Source of the DNA: Haoranjiania flava
Lineage (GTDB): Bacteria; Bacteroidota; Bacteroidia; Chitinophagales; Chitinophagaceae
Length of the DNA: 64,000 nucleotides
Reading direction: 5' to 3'
Assembly: GCF_025631005.1 (NCBI RefSeq)
Contig: NZ_JAOTPL010000001.1
Location: 248,001 to 312,000, forward strand
Shown here: positions 48,697 to 58,512 of the stretch, in pieces
Numbering within the stretch: position 1 is the stretch's first letter
Layout: each line of letters begins with the position of its first letter
Position numbers and translations under genes: made by a program
Notes under the pieces: generated by a model
The model's database searches: none
What the model saw: the letters and a program-made list of their open reading frames with translations, nothing else
What the model was told of the DNA's origin: nothing

Positions 48697-49872
48697 TTAG
48701 CAGATTGAATTTCGGTTTAAATGTAACCTGTTTATTTTTTTATACAAAATAAAGTAGCGGTAAGACATCAGCAAAACAAACGGTATCAAAGCAAAATTCA
48801 TTTCCTGCGGAAGAAGAAACCAGCCCGCAAGCAGGCAAAGATTTATAGCGAGCGCTGCAAGAAAATATATGCCAAGCGCCCTGCTTTTTTTGCTGACGAT
48901 AAATGCAGCAACAACATTGGCAGGCAGCGCCCATAAAAGATTGTAATTGTCTTTACAGCTCTCGTGCTCTGTAGCAAACCACATGAACAAGATGAGAATG
49001 CCCAACAAACCTGTAGTAAATAAAAGAAAACTATCGAGCATATTTATCAGGAAAACCTGCCTTCTTTTGAAATGATAAAGCACCAACAACGCTGATGAAA
49101 ATAAAGCCACCGCCATGAATGGCACGTAGTAATTGGACTGCCTGATATTTTCGCCCTCCACCAGCACATGCCTGGCGCTTACTATGGGCTTGCCGTTATA
49201 TGTAGTATTTTCAAAGGCATTCATTAAAAACTCCGGCAGGAACATGCCTGTAAATTTATTCATGGCGGTATCAGTACCGCTGCCCAACAAAACATCAATA
49301 CCCAGTTTCGACCATGCCTGTTTCCTGCCATTATCTAAATAATAATGAAATAAATCCCTGGCAGTAGTGCCTGCTTCCATGTAAGGCTTCTCAACCACAT
49401 AGCCCGGAAACTGGCGCAGGATCACATCCCTGGCGCGTGTGGCACAATTATCATAAATAAAATCGTATCTGTAGGCACGGTTTTCAGGCAACAGGTTATT
49501 TTCCAGAAAACGGACAATATTCTGTTGCTGTTGCGCCGTAAGATTTATATCCTGTTCCCACACAGTGCGTTTAAAAAACTGGTATTCGTATAAAAATTCA
49601 TCATAAGACTGTACGCCGAGAATATAATCCAGGCTGCCGCGTGTGAACTTTAGATAGAAGTTGGGCTCCTCAAAATTAAACAGTCCGTAATTATACACCT
49701 GATCTGTGCGGTTCGCGCTGTCATAAACCCTGATGGCAGTATGGCCAAACGTTGAATACAACTCTTCGCCGGGCGCGCAGGTAAGCAAACTGATCTTAAG
49801 ACCTGAAGACTGGTGCTGCGCGTAGCCGGCAATGGAGCAAAGGAAAAAAATAATAAAGAAAAACTTCTTCAT
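48697..49872 (-). CDS. DUF4105 / Lnb-type periplasmic-membrane protein
   Basis: A 391-residue protein: Sec signal (MKKFFFIIFFLCSIAGYAQ), a periplasmic DUF4105 domain with STFGHTAIRVYD and YDFIYDNCATRARDVI (conserved His and Cys, probably catalytic), then five membrane helices in the C-terminal third. The family is now linked, from memory, with lipoprotein N-acylation (Lnb) in Bacteroidota. I start at ATG 49872, which gives the standard signal; the longer frame to 49884 adds MNMH. 47 nt after the carbonic anhydrase gene. Confidence 0.82.
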   Translation of the reverse strand: MKKFFFIIFFLCSIAGYAQHQSSGLKISLLTCAPGEELYSTFGHTAIRVYDSANRTDQVYNYGLFNFEEPNFYLKFTRGSLDYILGVQSYDEFLYEYQFFKRTVWEQDINLTAQQQQNIVRFLENNLLPENRAYRYDFIYDNCATRARDVILRQFPGYVVEKPYMEAGTTARDLFHYYLDNGRKQAWSKLGIDVLLGSGTDTAMNKFTGMFLPEFLMNAFENTTYNGKPIVSARHVLVEGENIRQSNYYVPFMAVALFSSALLVLYHFKRRQVFLINMLDSFLLFTTGLLGILILFMWFATEHESCKDNYNLLWALPANVVAAFIVSKKSRALGIYFLAALAINLCLLAGWFLLPQEMNFALIPFVLLMSYRYFILYKKINRLHLNRNSIC

Positions 49873-49931
49873 ATGCATATTCATTGATTGGCTGCGGTTA
49901 ACACAAGACTTGTTGCCATAGATCTTACGGA

Positions 49932-50567
49932 TTACAGATCGGTGTAAACATACAGGCCATCAATCTCAGAATCGTGATTCATCTGGTAAATAGTCTTAAT
50001 CAGTCCATTGTCCAGGCCATAAACCCAACCATGCAGTTGCGGCATCTGGTGATGTTTCCACGCACGTTGTATAATTGATGTCTTGGCCAGGTGTTTTACC
50101 TGTTCTACCACATTGAGTTCTACCAGCCGGTCTGAACGCTGTTTATCATCATCAATTTTATCAAGTTCATCGCTGTGCATCCTGTACACATCTTTGATAT
50201 TGCGCAACCACATGTTCAATACAATATCAAAGTTGTTGTTTGACATGGCTGCATTCACACCGCCGCAACCGTAGTGGCCGCACACAATCACATGCTCTAC
50301 TTTTAACTGCCTGACTGCATAGTCCAGCACGCTTAGCAAATTCACATCGGTGTGAATCACCAGGTTGGCTATGTTCCTGTGTACAAATATTTCTCCGGGC
50401 TTTGTATTGGTGATCTGGTCTGCAGGCACCCGGCTGTCGCTGCAGCCTATCCACAGAAACTTTGGAGACTGTAATTTTGCAAGCGTAGGGAAAAAATCCG
50501 GCTCTTCTTCGCTCACATATTTTGCCCAGTCTTTGTTGGACTGTAGTATTTTATCGATATCGTTCAT
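49932..50567 (-). CDS. can: Beta-class carbonic anhydrase
   Basis: Interconverts CO2 and bicarbonate. 211 residues with the zinc ligands Cys42, His98 and Cys101 (WIGCSDSRVP and VCGHYGCGGVN) and the Asp44-Arg46 dyad. This is the plant/E. coli Can type, with no signal peptide. It lies one base downstream of the fabG stop region (its start codon is 50567, fabG ends at 50569), so both are on one transcript, supplying bicarbonate possibly for acetyl-CoA carboxylase. Confidence 0.96.
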   Translation of the reverse strand: MNDIDKILQSNKDWAKYVSEEEPDFFPTLAKLQSPKFLWIGCSDSRVPADQITNTKPGEIFVHRNIANLVIHTDVNLLSVLDYAVRQLKVEHVIVCGHYGCGGVNAAMSNNNFDIVLNMWLRNIKDVYRMHSDELDKIDDDKQRSDRLVELNVVEQVKHLAKTSIIQRAWKHHQMPQLHGWVYGLDNGLIKTIYQMNHDSEIDGLYVYTDL

Positions 50568-50568
50568 A

Positions 50569-51324
50569 TTAAATATTTAATCCTCCGCAAATGCTTATAG
50601 TTTGTCCGGTTACATAGGCGCTCATGTCAGAAGCCAGGTATAGCGCGGCGTTCGCAATATCTTCGCCCTTGCCAAATCGCCCGAGGGGTATGCTTTTCAT
50701 ATACGCTTCACTGGCGTTGCCTTCTTTAAGATACTGCGTCATATCTGTTTCTACAAAACCCGGTGCAATGGCGTTGCAGCGGATATTGCGGCTGCCCAGT
50801 TCCTTGGCTACAGACTTTGTAAAGCCAATGATGCCTGCTTTAGAAGCTGCATAGCTGGCCTGGCCGGCATTCCCGATGATGCCGATAATAGAACTCATGT
50901 TGATGATGCTGCCGCTTTTAGCTTTCATCATAGGACGGATTACCTGTTTAGTAATATTAAAAACACCGGTAAGGTTGGTGTTGATCACATCATTCCATTG
51001 CTCTGAACTCATCCGCATAAGCAGGTTGTCTTTACTGATTCCTGCATTGTTTACACAAATATCTATTTTGCCAAACTCTTTCAACACATCATTCACAAAG
51101 GTTTCTGCAGATGTATAATCGGCAGCGTTGCTTTGGTAAGACTTAGCTTTTACACCCATTTCGGCCAACTTCTTTTCTAAGGCTTCTGCCTTTTCCCTAC
51201 TGCTGTCGCTCACGTATGTAAATGCAATATTGGCTCCCTGCTCAGCAAACTTTATAGCAATCGCTTCGCCTATACCACGGGCTGCACCGGTGATCACAGC
51301 CACTTTATCTTTTAAAAGAGTCAT
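50569..51324 (-). CDS. fabG: 3-oxoacyl-ACP reductase
   Basis: NADPH-dependent reductase of fatty-acid elongation. The 251-residue SDR protein has TGAARGIGEAIA (cofactor loop, residues 12-23), NNAGISKDNLLMRM, the active-site Ser-Tyr-Lys in MSSIIGIIGNAGQASYAASKAG, and the FabG-typical end LASDMSAYVTGQTISICGGLNI. Upstream of carbonic anhydrase on the same strand, no other fab gene present. Confidence 0.93.
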   Translation of the reverse strand: MTLLKDKVAVITGAARGIGEAIAIKFAEQGANIAFTYVSDSSREKAEALEKKLAEMGVKAKSYQSNAADYTSAETFVNDVLKEFGKIDICVNNAGISKDNLLMRMSSEQWNDVINTNLTGVFNITKQVIRPMMKAKSGSIINMSSIIGIIGNAGQASYAASKAGIIGFTKSVAKELGSRNIRCNAIAPGFVETDMTQYLKEGNASEAYMKSIPLGRFGKGEDIANAALYLASDMSAYVTGQTISICGGLNI

Positions 51325-51457
51325 CGTGTCTTTGGTTTTATTTAGTCAAAAATAAATGATTTTGGCTGATAACCTGCATCTGCCTAAACAAATAACTTGG
51401 TTTTAATACATGCTCGCAGCATGATGATTAATATGTTTATATCACGGCTGAAAAAAA

Positions 51458-52315
51458 TCAGCTCCACTGCCTGTCTTCCTCTTCCAGTTTTTTGTACACG
51501 CGTTTAGATACGATTATACCAAACTCGTACAAAGACATTAAGGGAATAAACACGATCAACTGGCTGATCATATCAGGGCTTGGAGTAATAAAAGCAGCAA
51601 GTATAAGTATGATCACAATGGCATACTTCCGGGATCTTTTTAAAAAACCCGGGGTAACAAGGCCTACCCTGGTGAGTACATAAGCCAGCACAGGAAGCTC
51701 AAAGGCAATGCCACAGCCCAATACAATGTTGGTAAGATTGTCAATATAGTCATTGAGCGTAGGAATGGTTTTCATCATCTCCTGCCCGCTGATCTGGAAG
51801 TTTGCAAGAAAACTGAATACGAACGGCCCTAAAATAAAGTAGCCGAAGGCGGCGCCGGTAAAGAAAAAGAAAGAAACCCAGAATATGGCAAAGCCGGAGC
51901 TTTTCAGTTCTTTCTCGTTCAACGCAGGCTTTACAAAACGCCAGAACTCCCAGAAAACATAAGGAAAGGCAACCACAAAAGCGCCGATAAAAGCTATAGA
52001 AAAACTTCCGAGGAACTGGCCTGCATAGGTTGTGGTTTGCATAGGCACCGTTACCGGTTCTACACACAAAGCGCTGATGTGCGTTACTTCCGCGAGTTTG
52101 CACAGCATGCGGTAGCTTACAAAGTTTTTGTTGATAGGCCCTGCGATTACATAATCGAAAAACCATTGAATATTGATGAAGATTACAACCGCCAGAATAA
52201 TTACTACGATCAAAGAACGTATCACATGCCAGCGCAATGCCTCAAGGTGATCTATAAACGACATTTCATTATCGTCCTCTCCTGCCCTTCTATCAAATAA
52301 TTTTTTTATCATCAA
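51458..52315 (-). CDS. tatC: Sec-independent translocase subunit TatC
   Basis: Receptor for twin-arginine signal peptides. The 285-residue protein has six membrane helices and the family features: the N-terminal MSFIDHLEALRWHVIRSL (conserved His-Leu-Glu-Leu-Arg region), FWRFVKPALNEKELK in the first cytosolic loop, and AFITPSPDMISQL in the fifth. A 20-residue acidic N-terminal extension precedes it. Single gene; tatA is at 1846-2064. Confidence 0.95.
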   Translation of the reverse strand: MMIKKLFDRRAGEDDNEMSFIDHLEALRWHVIRSLIVVIILAVVIFINIQWFFDYVIAGPINKNFVSYRMLCKLAEVTHISALCVEPVTVPMQTTTYAGQFLGSFSIAFIGAFVVAFPYVFWEFWRFVKPALNEKELKSSGFAIFWVSFFFFTGAAFGYFILGPFVFSFLANFQISGQEMMKTIPTLNDYIDNLTNIVLGCGIAFELPVLAYVLTRVGLVTPGFLKRSRKYAIVIILILAAFITPSPDMISQLIVFIPLMSLYEFGIIVSKRVYKKLEEEDRQWS

Positions 52316-52396
52316 TCAGAAAAACTTGCGGGCAAAGATAGAAAAAGAATACTATTAAATAATAAAATATCGTATAGTGCTTTAAGCTTTGAACAA

Positions 52397-53743
52397 CTAT
52401 ACCACTCCCTGCGCAAGCATAGCATCGGCAACTTTCACAAAACCTGCTATGTTGGCGCCTTTTACATAATCAACATAGTCTTTGCTTTCATTAGCGCCAT
52501 ACAAAATGCATTCTGCATGCACATTGTTCATGATCTCGTGCAGCTTGCGGTCTACCTTCTCATGCGTCCATTTGTAACGCAAAGAGTTTTGCGACATCTC
52601 TAAACCTGAAGTGGCCACACCGCCCGCGTTAGATGCTTTACCCGGTGCATACAATATTTTATGTTTCTGGAAAGTATTGATAGCTTCCAGTGTGGATGGC
52701 ATGTTAGCGCCTTCGGCTACGCACATTACTTTGCTCTTCACCAATGCCTGCGCATCTCCTACCAGTATCTCGTTTTGTGTGGCACAGGGCAGCGCAATGT
52801 CGCACTCAACACTCCAGGGCTTCTTATCCTTGTAAAATTTAGCCGACTTAAAATGGTCTGCATACTCGCTGATGCGGCCGCGGCGTACATTCTTCAGCTG
52901 CATTACCCAGTTGAGCTTCTCTTCATCAATGCCATCTTTATCATAAATAAAACCTTCTGAATCTGACAGTGTTACTACCTTCCCGCCGAGTGCGGTTGCT
53001 TTCTGCGCCGCATATTGCGATACGTTGCCCGAACCCGATATCACAATGGTTTTCCCGGATACAGACTCATATTTTGCTGCCAGCATATTTTCAACGAAAT
53101 AGATCAGGCCATAGCCTGTAGCTTCGGGGCGAATGAAAGATCCGCCATAGCTCATGCCCTTGCCGGTAAGTACGCCGGTAAATTTATTGGTCAGTTTTTT
53201 ATACATGCCAAACAGGTAGCCAACCTCGCGCTCGCCTACGCCAATGTCACCGGCAGGTACATCTGTATCTTCACCAATATAGCGGAAAAGTTCTGACATA
53301 AAACTTTGGCAAAAGCGCATCACTTCACCATCTGATTTTCCTTTGGGGTCAAAGTTAGCGCCACCCTTGCCTCCGCCCATAGGCAACGTTGTGAGGCTGT
53401 TCTTAAAAGTCTGTTCAAAGGCCAGGAATTTTAAAATGCTCAGGTTTACGGTCGGGTGAAAACGCAATCCGCCTTTGTAAGGCCCGATGGCAGAATTCAT
53501 CTGCACACGATAACCCCTGTTTACCTGTATTATATTATTATCATCTACCCATGGAACACGAAAAATGATCACACGCTCAGGTTCTACAATCCTGTCCAGC
53601 AATTGCTTATCCCTGTACTTGTCATTTGCCCTGATAAAAGGAATAATAGATTCTGCCACTTCCGTCACTGCCTGTAAAAATTCTGTTTCTCCCGGGTTGT
53701 TTGCTGTAACTGTCTGCAAAAATTTTTTGATGATATTTTCCAT
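52397..53743 (-). CDS. gdhA: NADP-specific glutamate dehydrogenase
   Basis: Converts 2-oxoglutarate plus ammonia to glutamate. At 448 residues it has the hexameric small-GDH length. Active-site Lys in LPMGGGKGGANFDPKGKSD, substrate block RVQMNSAIGPYKGGLRFHP, and the cofactor loop VISGSGNVSQYAAQKA, with CAEGANMPSTLEA near the end. Single gene on the minus strand, divergent from serS. Confidence 0.97.
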   Translation of the reverse strand: MENIIKKFLQTVTANNPGETEFLQAVTEVAESIIPFIRANDKYRDKQLLDRIVEPERVIIFRVPWVDDNNIIQVNRGYRVQMNSAIGPYKGGLRFHPTVNLSILKFLAFEQTFKNSLTTLPMGGGKGGANFDPKGKSDGEVMRFCQSFMSELFRYIGEDTDVPAGDIGVGEREVGYLFGMYKKLTNKFTGVLTGKGMSYGGSFIRPEATGYGLIYFVENMLAAKYESVSGKTIVISGSGNVSQYAAQKATALGGKVVTLSDSEGFIYDKDGIDEEKLNWVMQLKNVRRGRISEYADHFKSAKFYKDKKPWSVECDIALPCATQNEILVGDAQALVKSKVMCVAEGANMPSTLEAINTFQKHKILYAPGKASNAGGVATSGLEMSQNSLRYKWTHEKVDRKLHEIMNNVHAECILYGANESKDYVDYVKGANIAGFVKVADAMLAQGVV

Positions 53744-53898
53744 AACTAATATTTAATAGGTAGCAAAAATATATGAGTTTTTACTAACACTCTTTTGTTT
53801 TATTAAATAAAATCTACATATTAAAACCAAATCTTAGAATTCATTAAATATAGCATTATAAAAATTCCAAGTATATTCGCTTAAATTTTAAGATAAAC

Positions 53899-55173
53899 AT
53901 GTTACAGGTAAGTGCACTCAGGCAGGATGCAGGTAAGGTAAGAGAAAAACTTGCAGTAAAAAATTTTAAGAACATGGCGCTGATCGACGAGATCATAGCT
54001 TTGGATGATGAAAGGAAAAAAATTCAAACAGATTTTGATAACAATCAATCTAAAATAAACAGCATATCAAAGTCTATCGGGCAACTGATGGCACAGGGCA
54101 AAAAACAAGAAGCAGAAGCTGCCAAAGCTGAAGTATCTGCATTGAAGCCTACACTTGAACCCCTGAAACAAAAGATGGCGGAAGCAGAAGAAAACCTTTA
54201 CCGGATGCTGGTGCAACTGCCCAACCTGCCGCACGATAAAGTTCCCGCAGGCAACAACGCGGAAGACAATGTGGTAGTAAAAGAAGGCGGCAACATACCG
54301 GAACTATATGAAGGCGCCGTGCCGCATTGGGAGCTGATAAAAACCTACGATATTGTTGATTTCGAAACCGGAGCAAAGATTACCGGCAGCGGCTTTCCGC
54401 TATTCAAAGGCAAGGGTGCAAAGCTGCAACGCTCGCTGGTGCAGTATTTCCTGGACTTCAATACTGCTGCGGGCTACACAGAATACAACCCGCCATTTAT
54501 GGTCAATGAAGCATCTGCTTATGCCACCGGGCAACTTCCTGATAAAGAAGGCCAGATGTATCATGTAACCGAGGACAACTTATACCTGATACCCACCTCC
54601 GAAGTACCCGTAACTAATATTTACCGCGATGAAATATTAAAAGAAGAAAAGCTTCCTCTGAAGATGACCGCCCACTCGCCGTGTTTCAGAAGGGAGGCCG
54701 GAAGCTTTGGTAAAGATGTACGCGGGCTCAACAGGGTGCACCAATTTGAAAAAGTAGAGATCGTACAGATAACTCATCCGGATGCCAGCAACCAGGCGCT
54801 GGATGATATGGTGGCGCATGTGGAGAGTTTATTGCAATCACTGGAACTGCCCTACCGCATACTGTTGCTTTGCGGCGGAGACATGAGCTTTACCAGCCAC
54901 ATCACTTACGACTTTGAAGTATATAGCGCTGCTCAGGGGCGCTGGCTGGAAGTGAGCAGTGTAAGCAATTTCCACAATTACCAGGCTAACCGCCTGAAGT
55001 GCCGTTTTAAAAACAACGAAGGCAAAACGCAACTGGTACATACGCTCAACGGCAGCTCAATGGCATTGCCGCGCATCATCGCAGCTATTTTGGAAAACAA
55101 TCAACAGGCAGGTAGCATCAGAGTGCCGGAAGTATTGCAGCCTTACTTTGGCGCCGATAAGATTGAAAAATAA
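53899..55173 (+). CDS. serS: Seryl-tRNA synthetase
   Basis: Charges tRNA-Ser. 424 residues: N-terminal coiled-coil arm (about 30-105) that grips the long variable arm of tRNA-Ser, then the class II core with motif 2 FRREAGSFGKDVRGLNRVHQFEKVE and motif 3 LNGSSMALPRIIAAILEN. Normal length and order. Followed after 115 nt by the ABC ATPase gene. Confidence 0.98.
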   Translation: MLQVSALRQDAGKVREKLAVKNFKNMALIDEIIALDDERKKIQTDFDNNQSKINSISKSIGQLMAQGKKQEAEAAKAEVSALKPTLEPLKQKMAEAEENLYRMLVQLPNLPHDKVPAGNNAEDNVVVKEGGNIPELYEGAVPHWELIKTYDIVDFETGAKITGSGFPLFKGKGAKLQRSLVQYFLDFNTAAGYTEYNPPFMVNEASAYATGQLPDKEGQMYHVTEDNLYLIPTSEVPVTNIYRDEILKEEKLPLKMTAHSPCFRREAGSFGKDVRGLNRVHQFEKVEIVQITHPDASNQALDDMVAHVESLLQSLELPYRILLLCGGDMSFTSHITYDFEVYSAAQGRWLEVSSVSNFHNYQANRLKCRFKNNEGKTQLVHTLNGSSMALPRIIAAILENNQQAGSIRVPEVLQPYFGADKIEK

Positions 55174-55288
55174 ATTACTTGAACATTAACGCACTTAAAA
55201 AAAATTGACGTTGGAGTGCAAAGAATTTCACATAACATTTTAGTGTATTTTATTATCTTGCGGGCTATCATCAAACAACCTTTATCGC

Positions 55289-56011
55289 ATGTCTGAATCT
55301 ATAGTATCCGTAAAAAATGCCAATATTTACCAGGGAAATAATCTTATTCTCCAGGATGTAAATTTTGAGATAGGCCCTGAAGAGTTTGTTTACCTCGTGG
55401 GAAAAACGGGTACCGGAAAGAGCAGCCTGCTGAAAACATTGTATGGCGAACTGCCCTTGAAAGAAGGCACAGCAACGGTTGTGGGCCATGACATAAAAGG
55501 CATGACCTGGAAAACAGTCCCTTTTCTACGAAGAGACATCGGCATTGTGTTCCAGTCTTTCAACTTACTTACAGACAGGAACGTATCTGAAAACCTTAAG
55601 TTTGTAATGCGTGCCACCGGCTGGAAAGACAAGAAGCTGATGGATGAAAAGATCAAAGAAGTGCTGGAAAAAGTAGGCCTTTCTCATAAAGAATTCAAGA
55701 TGCCTTTTGAAATGAGTGGCGGCGAACAGCAGCGGCTCGACATTGCACGCGCCCTGATCAACTCGCCGAAGCTTATACTGGCTGATGAGCCTACCGGCAA
55801 CCTGGACCCGGAAACCAGCGACGACATTATGCAACTGCTGCGCCTGATCAGCTACGAGACCAAGACATCTATCCTGATGGCTACGCACGATTTTATCGTG
55901 ATCAACAGGTACCCTTCCCGCATCCTGAAAACAGAGAACGGCCGTGTACTCGACAGCATGTCTGAAGAGTTTGAAGACAAACGTGAAATACAGGTAGATC
56001 AGCCTTTGTAA
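55289..56011 (+). CDS. ftsE: FtsE-like ABC transporter ATP-binding protein
   Basis: A 240-residue ABC ATPase. Walker A GKTGTGKSSLLKTLYGELP, Q-loop IVFQSFNLLTDRNVSENL, signature MSGGEQQRLDIARALINSP, Walker B LILADEPTGNLDPET, and H-switch ATHDF. The start and FtsE-type LLTDRNVSENL segment favour the cell-division FtsE, which works with FtsX to control peptidoglycan hydrolases. FtsX is not next to it in this window, so a LolD/MacB-like role remains possible. Confidence 0.82.
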   Translation: MSESIVSVKNANIYQGNNLILQDVNFEIGPEEFVYLVGKTGTGKSSLLKTLYGELPLKEGTATVVGHDIKGMTWKTVPFLRRDIGIVFQSFNLLTDRNVSENLKFVMRATGWKDKKLMDEKIKEVLEKVGLSHKEFKMPFEMSGGEQQRLDIARALINSPKLILADEPTGNLDPETSDDIMQLLRLISYETKTSILMATHDFIVINRYPSRILKTENGRVLDSMSEEFEDKREIQVDQPL

Positions 56012-56239
56012 ACCTGCCTGATATCTTCCTGCCGGGCTATACTACTGGCTTTCAGTGATTGCTCCATCCATGTGCATGCCGGCAACCGGTACAATGGATT
56101 GCGTACTCCATAAGATTTCTGCTGCATTAATTTTATTTATAAAAATATACTGGCAGTATAGATAGATTTTATCCATGCATAGTGCGCATTTCACAAATAT
56201 TTTTTACTTTACATCCTGTCTTATAAAATACATCTCACT

Positions 56240-58408
56240 ATGAAATTTTTAAAAATTCAGTTGGTTTTTGCTTCCTGCCTGCTGTTTATCAGCCTGTCTG
56301 CACAACCCCCGCGCGGCATAGCCTGGAGCAAAAACGGTAACAGCTATTATACCATTGCAGATAAAGGCATTGTAGAAATAACGCTTCCCGGAAGAACTAC
56401 GCAAACACTGGCTTCCGCAGCGCAGCTTACTCCCAAGGGCGCCAAAGAGCCGGTTACCATACGCAATTTTTTCCTCAGCGATGACAAGCGTAAACTGCTT
56501 GTATATACCAACTCAAAACGGGTATGGCGCTACGACACACGCGGAGATTACTGGGTACTGGATTTATCGAACCATACATTGCGCCAGCTTGGGAAAGGCC
56601 TTCCCGAATCATCGCTGATGTTTGCCAAATTATCTCCTGATGGAAAAAAAGCAGCCTACGTAAGCAGGCACAATATTTATGCAGAAGATCTTACTACACA
56701 TAAGATCACACAACTTACAACTGACGGCACAGACAGGATCATCAACGGCACGTTTGACTGGGTATACGAAGAAGAGTTCAGCACGCGCGACGGTTTTCGA
56801 TGGTCGCCCGACAGTAAAAAGATTGCTTTCTGGAATATTGATGCACGTAAGATCAGGAACTTTTTAATGATCAATAATACAGATTCCATATATGCTTACA
56901 ATGTGCCTGTAGAATACCCGAAAGTAGGCTACAAGCCATCTCCGGCAAAGATCGGCATAGTGGATGTAGCTTCTAAAAATAAAAAATGGATGAGCATACC
57001 GGGCGAGAGCGACAATAATTACCTGCCAAGAATGGAATGGGCAGACAACAACGCCATTGTGGTGCAACAACTTAACCGCAAACAAAACCAAAGCACTCTA
57101 TACACGGTAAACGCTGCCAACGGCGTGGCCAAAGCATTTTACAAGGAAAAAAACAACGCATGGATAGACATAAAATCCAGGTGGCACGACAGCCCCGTAG
57201 GCTGGGACTGGATTGAAAACAACAAAGCTTTTCTATGGATGACGGAAAAAGACGGCTGGCAACATTTATACAGGATAGACCTTGCCGGCAATGAAAAACT
57301 GATAACCAAAGGCGCGTATGATGTCATAGATCTTCTGGCAGTAAACGAACAGGAAGGTTATGTGTACTTCCTGGCTTCTCCCGAAAATGCTACGCAACAA
57401 TATTTATACAGAACCAGGCTTGACGGCAGCAGCGCACCCGAAAAACTTTCCCCGGCAACAGAGAAAGGCACCCACGATTATGATCTTTCACCTGACGGCA
57501 AGTTTGCACGGCATACATTTTCGAATGTAAATACATATCCCGTACGCGAATGGGTAACACTGCCAGGCCACACAACCATTGGCGACAAAGCCAATCAGAA
57601 TGCGCTCCCCGCGGATATCCCCAGGGTAAACATGGTGCAGATCAAAACAGTCAAAGGCGCCACTATGGATGCTTCTGTGCTGCTGCCTAAGAACTTTGAC
57701 TCTACAAAAAAATACCCGGTATTATTTTATGTGTACACCGAACCCGGCGGCGCCACTGTAAAAGATAAGTTTGGCAGCGGCAGGCCGAACTTATACAATG
57801 GTGATTTTTCGGGTGATGGTTACATCTACATCAGCGTAGACAGCCGCGGCACACCCGCACCGAAAGGCGCTGCATGGAGAAAATCTATTTATGAAAAAGT
57901 AGGCATCCTGAATATCCATGACCAGGCAGATGCTGCCAGAGAAATTATGAAATGGAGATTTGTAGACACCAGCCGCATAGCTGTGTGGGGCTGGAGCGGT
58001 GGCGGTTCCACCACTTTAAATTTACTGTTTCAATATCCGGAGATTTATAAAACAGGCATTGCGATCGCGGCAGTAGCGAACCGGCTTACCTACGACAATA
58101 TTTATGAAGAAAGATACATGGGCCTGCCACAGGAAAATGCCGCAGCTTACAAGCAGGCGTCTGCCATCACACACGCTGCCGGGCTGAAAGGAAACCTTTT
58201 GCTGGTACATGGTACGGGCGACGACAACGTGCATTATCAGAATGCGGAAATGCTGATCAATGAACTGATACGGCATAATAAGCTCTTTAATTTAATGGTG
58301 TACCCCAACCGTTCACACAGTATTTCAGAAGGCGAAGGCACGGGCAAACATTTAAGCAACCTGTTCACCAAATTCCTGCGCGAGCATTGCCCGCCGGGCG
58401 CACGTTAG
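56240..58408 (+). CDS. Dipeptidyl peptidase IV-like S9 serine protease
   Basis: A 722-residue secreted peptidase with a Sec signal (MKFLKIQLVFASCLLFISLSAQ). N-terminal beta-propeller (about 30-470), with the DPP-IV substrate-binding Glu pair in FDWVYEEEFSTRDGFRWSPD, and a C-terminal alpha/beta-hydrolase domain: nucleophile Ser in WGWSGGGST (about 586; usual form is GWSYGG), Asp in GTGDDNVHY, and His in NRSHSI. Cuts X-Pro or X-Ala dipeptides from peptide N-termini in the periplasm. Single gene. Confidence 0.92.
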   Translation: MKFLKIQLVFASCLLFISLSAQPPRGIAWSKNGNSYYTIADKGIVEITLPGRTTQTLASAAQLTPKGAKEPVTIRNFFLSDDKRKLLVYTNSKRVWRYDTRGDYWVLDLSNHTLRQLGKGLPESSLMFAKLSPDGKKAAYVSRHNIYAEDLTTHKITQLTTDGTDRIINGTFDWVYEEEFSTRDGFRWSPDSKKIAFWNIDARKIRNFLMINNTDSIYAYNVPVEYPKVGYKPSPAKIGIVDVASKNKKWMSIPGESDNNYLPRMEWADNNAIVVQQLNRKQNQSTLYTVNAANGVAKAFYKEKNNAWIDIKSRWHDSPVGWDWIENNKAFLWMTEKDGWQHLYRIDLAGNEKLITKGAYDVIDLLAVNEQEGYVYFLASPENATQQYLYRTRLDGSSAPEKLSPATEKGTHDYDLSPDGKFARHTFSNVNTYPVREWVTLPGHTTIGDKANQNALPADIPRVNMVQIKTVKGATMDASVLLPKNFDSTKKYPVLFYVYTEPGGATVKDKFGSGRPNLYNGDFSGDGYIYISVDSRGTPAPKGAAWRKSIYEKVGILNIHDQADAAREIMKWRFVDTSRIAVWGWSGGGSTTLNLLFQYPEIYKTGIAIAAVANRLTYDNIYEERYMGLPQENAAAYKQASAITHAAGLKGNLLLVHGTGDDNVHYQNAEMLINELIRHNKLFNLMVYPNRSHSISEGEGTGKHLSNLFTKFLREHCPPGAR

Positions 58409-58427
58409 GCTGTATTGGTTACCGGAA

Positions 58428-58483
58428 GACAGAATAAATTTTTTTATCATTTGTAAATGGATTAAATTTATTCTGTCTTTTTT
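58428..58483 (+). terminator. Terminator after the S9 peptidase gene
   Basis: Stem GACAGAATAAATTT / AAATTTATTCTGTC (14 bp), followed by TTTTTTG. Confidence 0.85.
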
Positions 58484-58512
58484 GTTTCGGTAACATTTAA
58501 AACTATACACTG

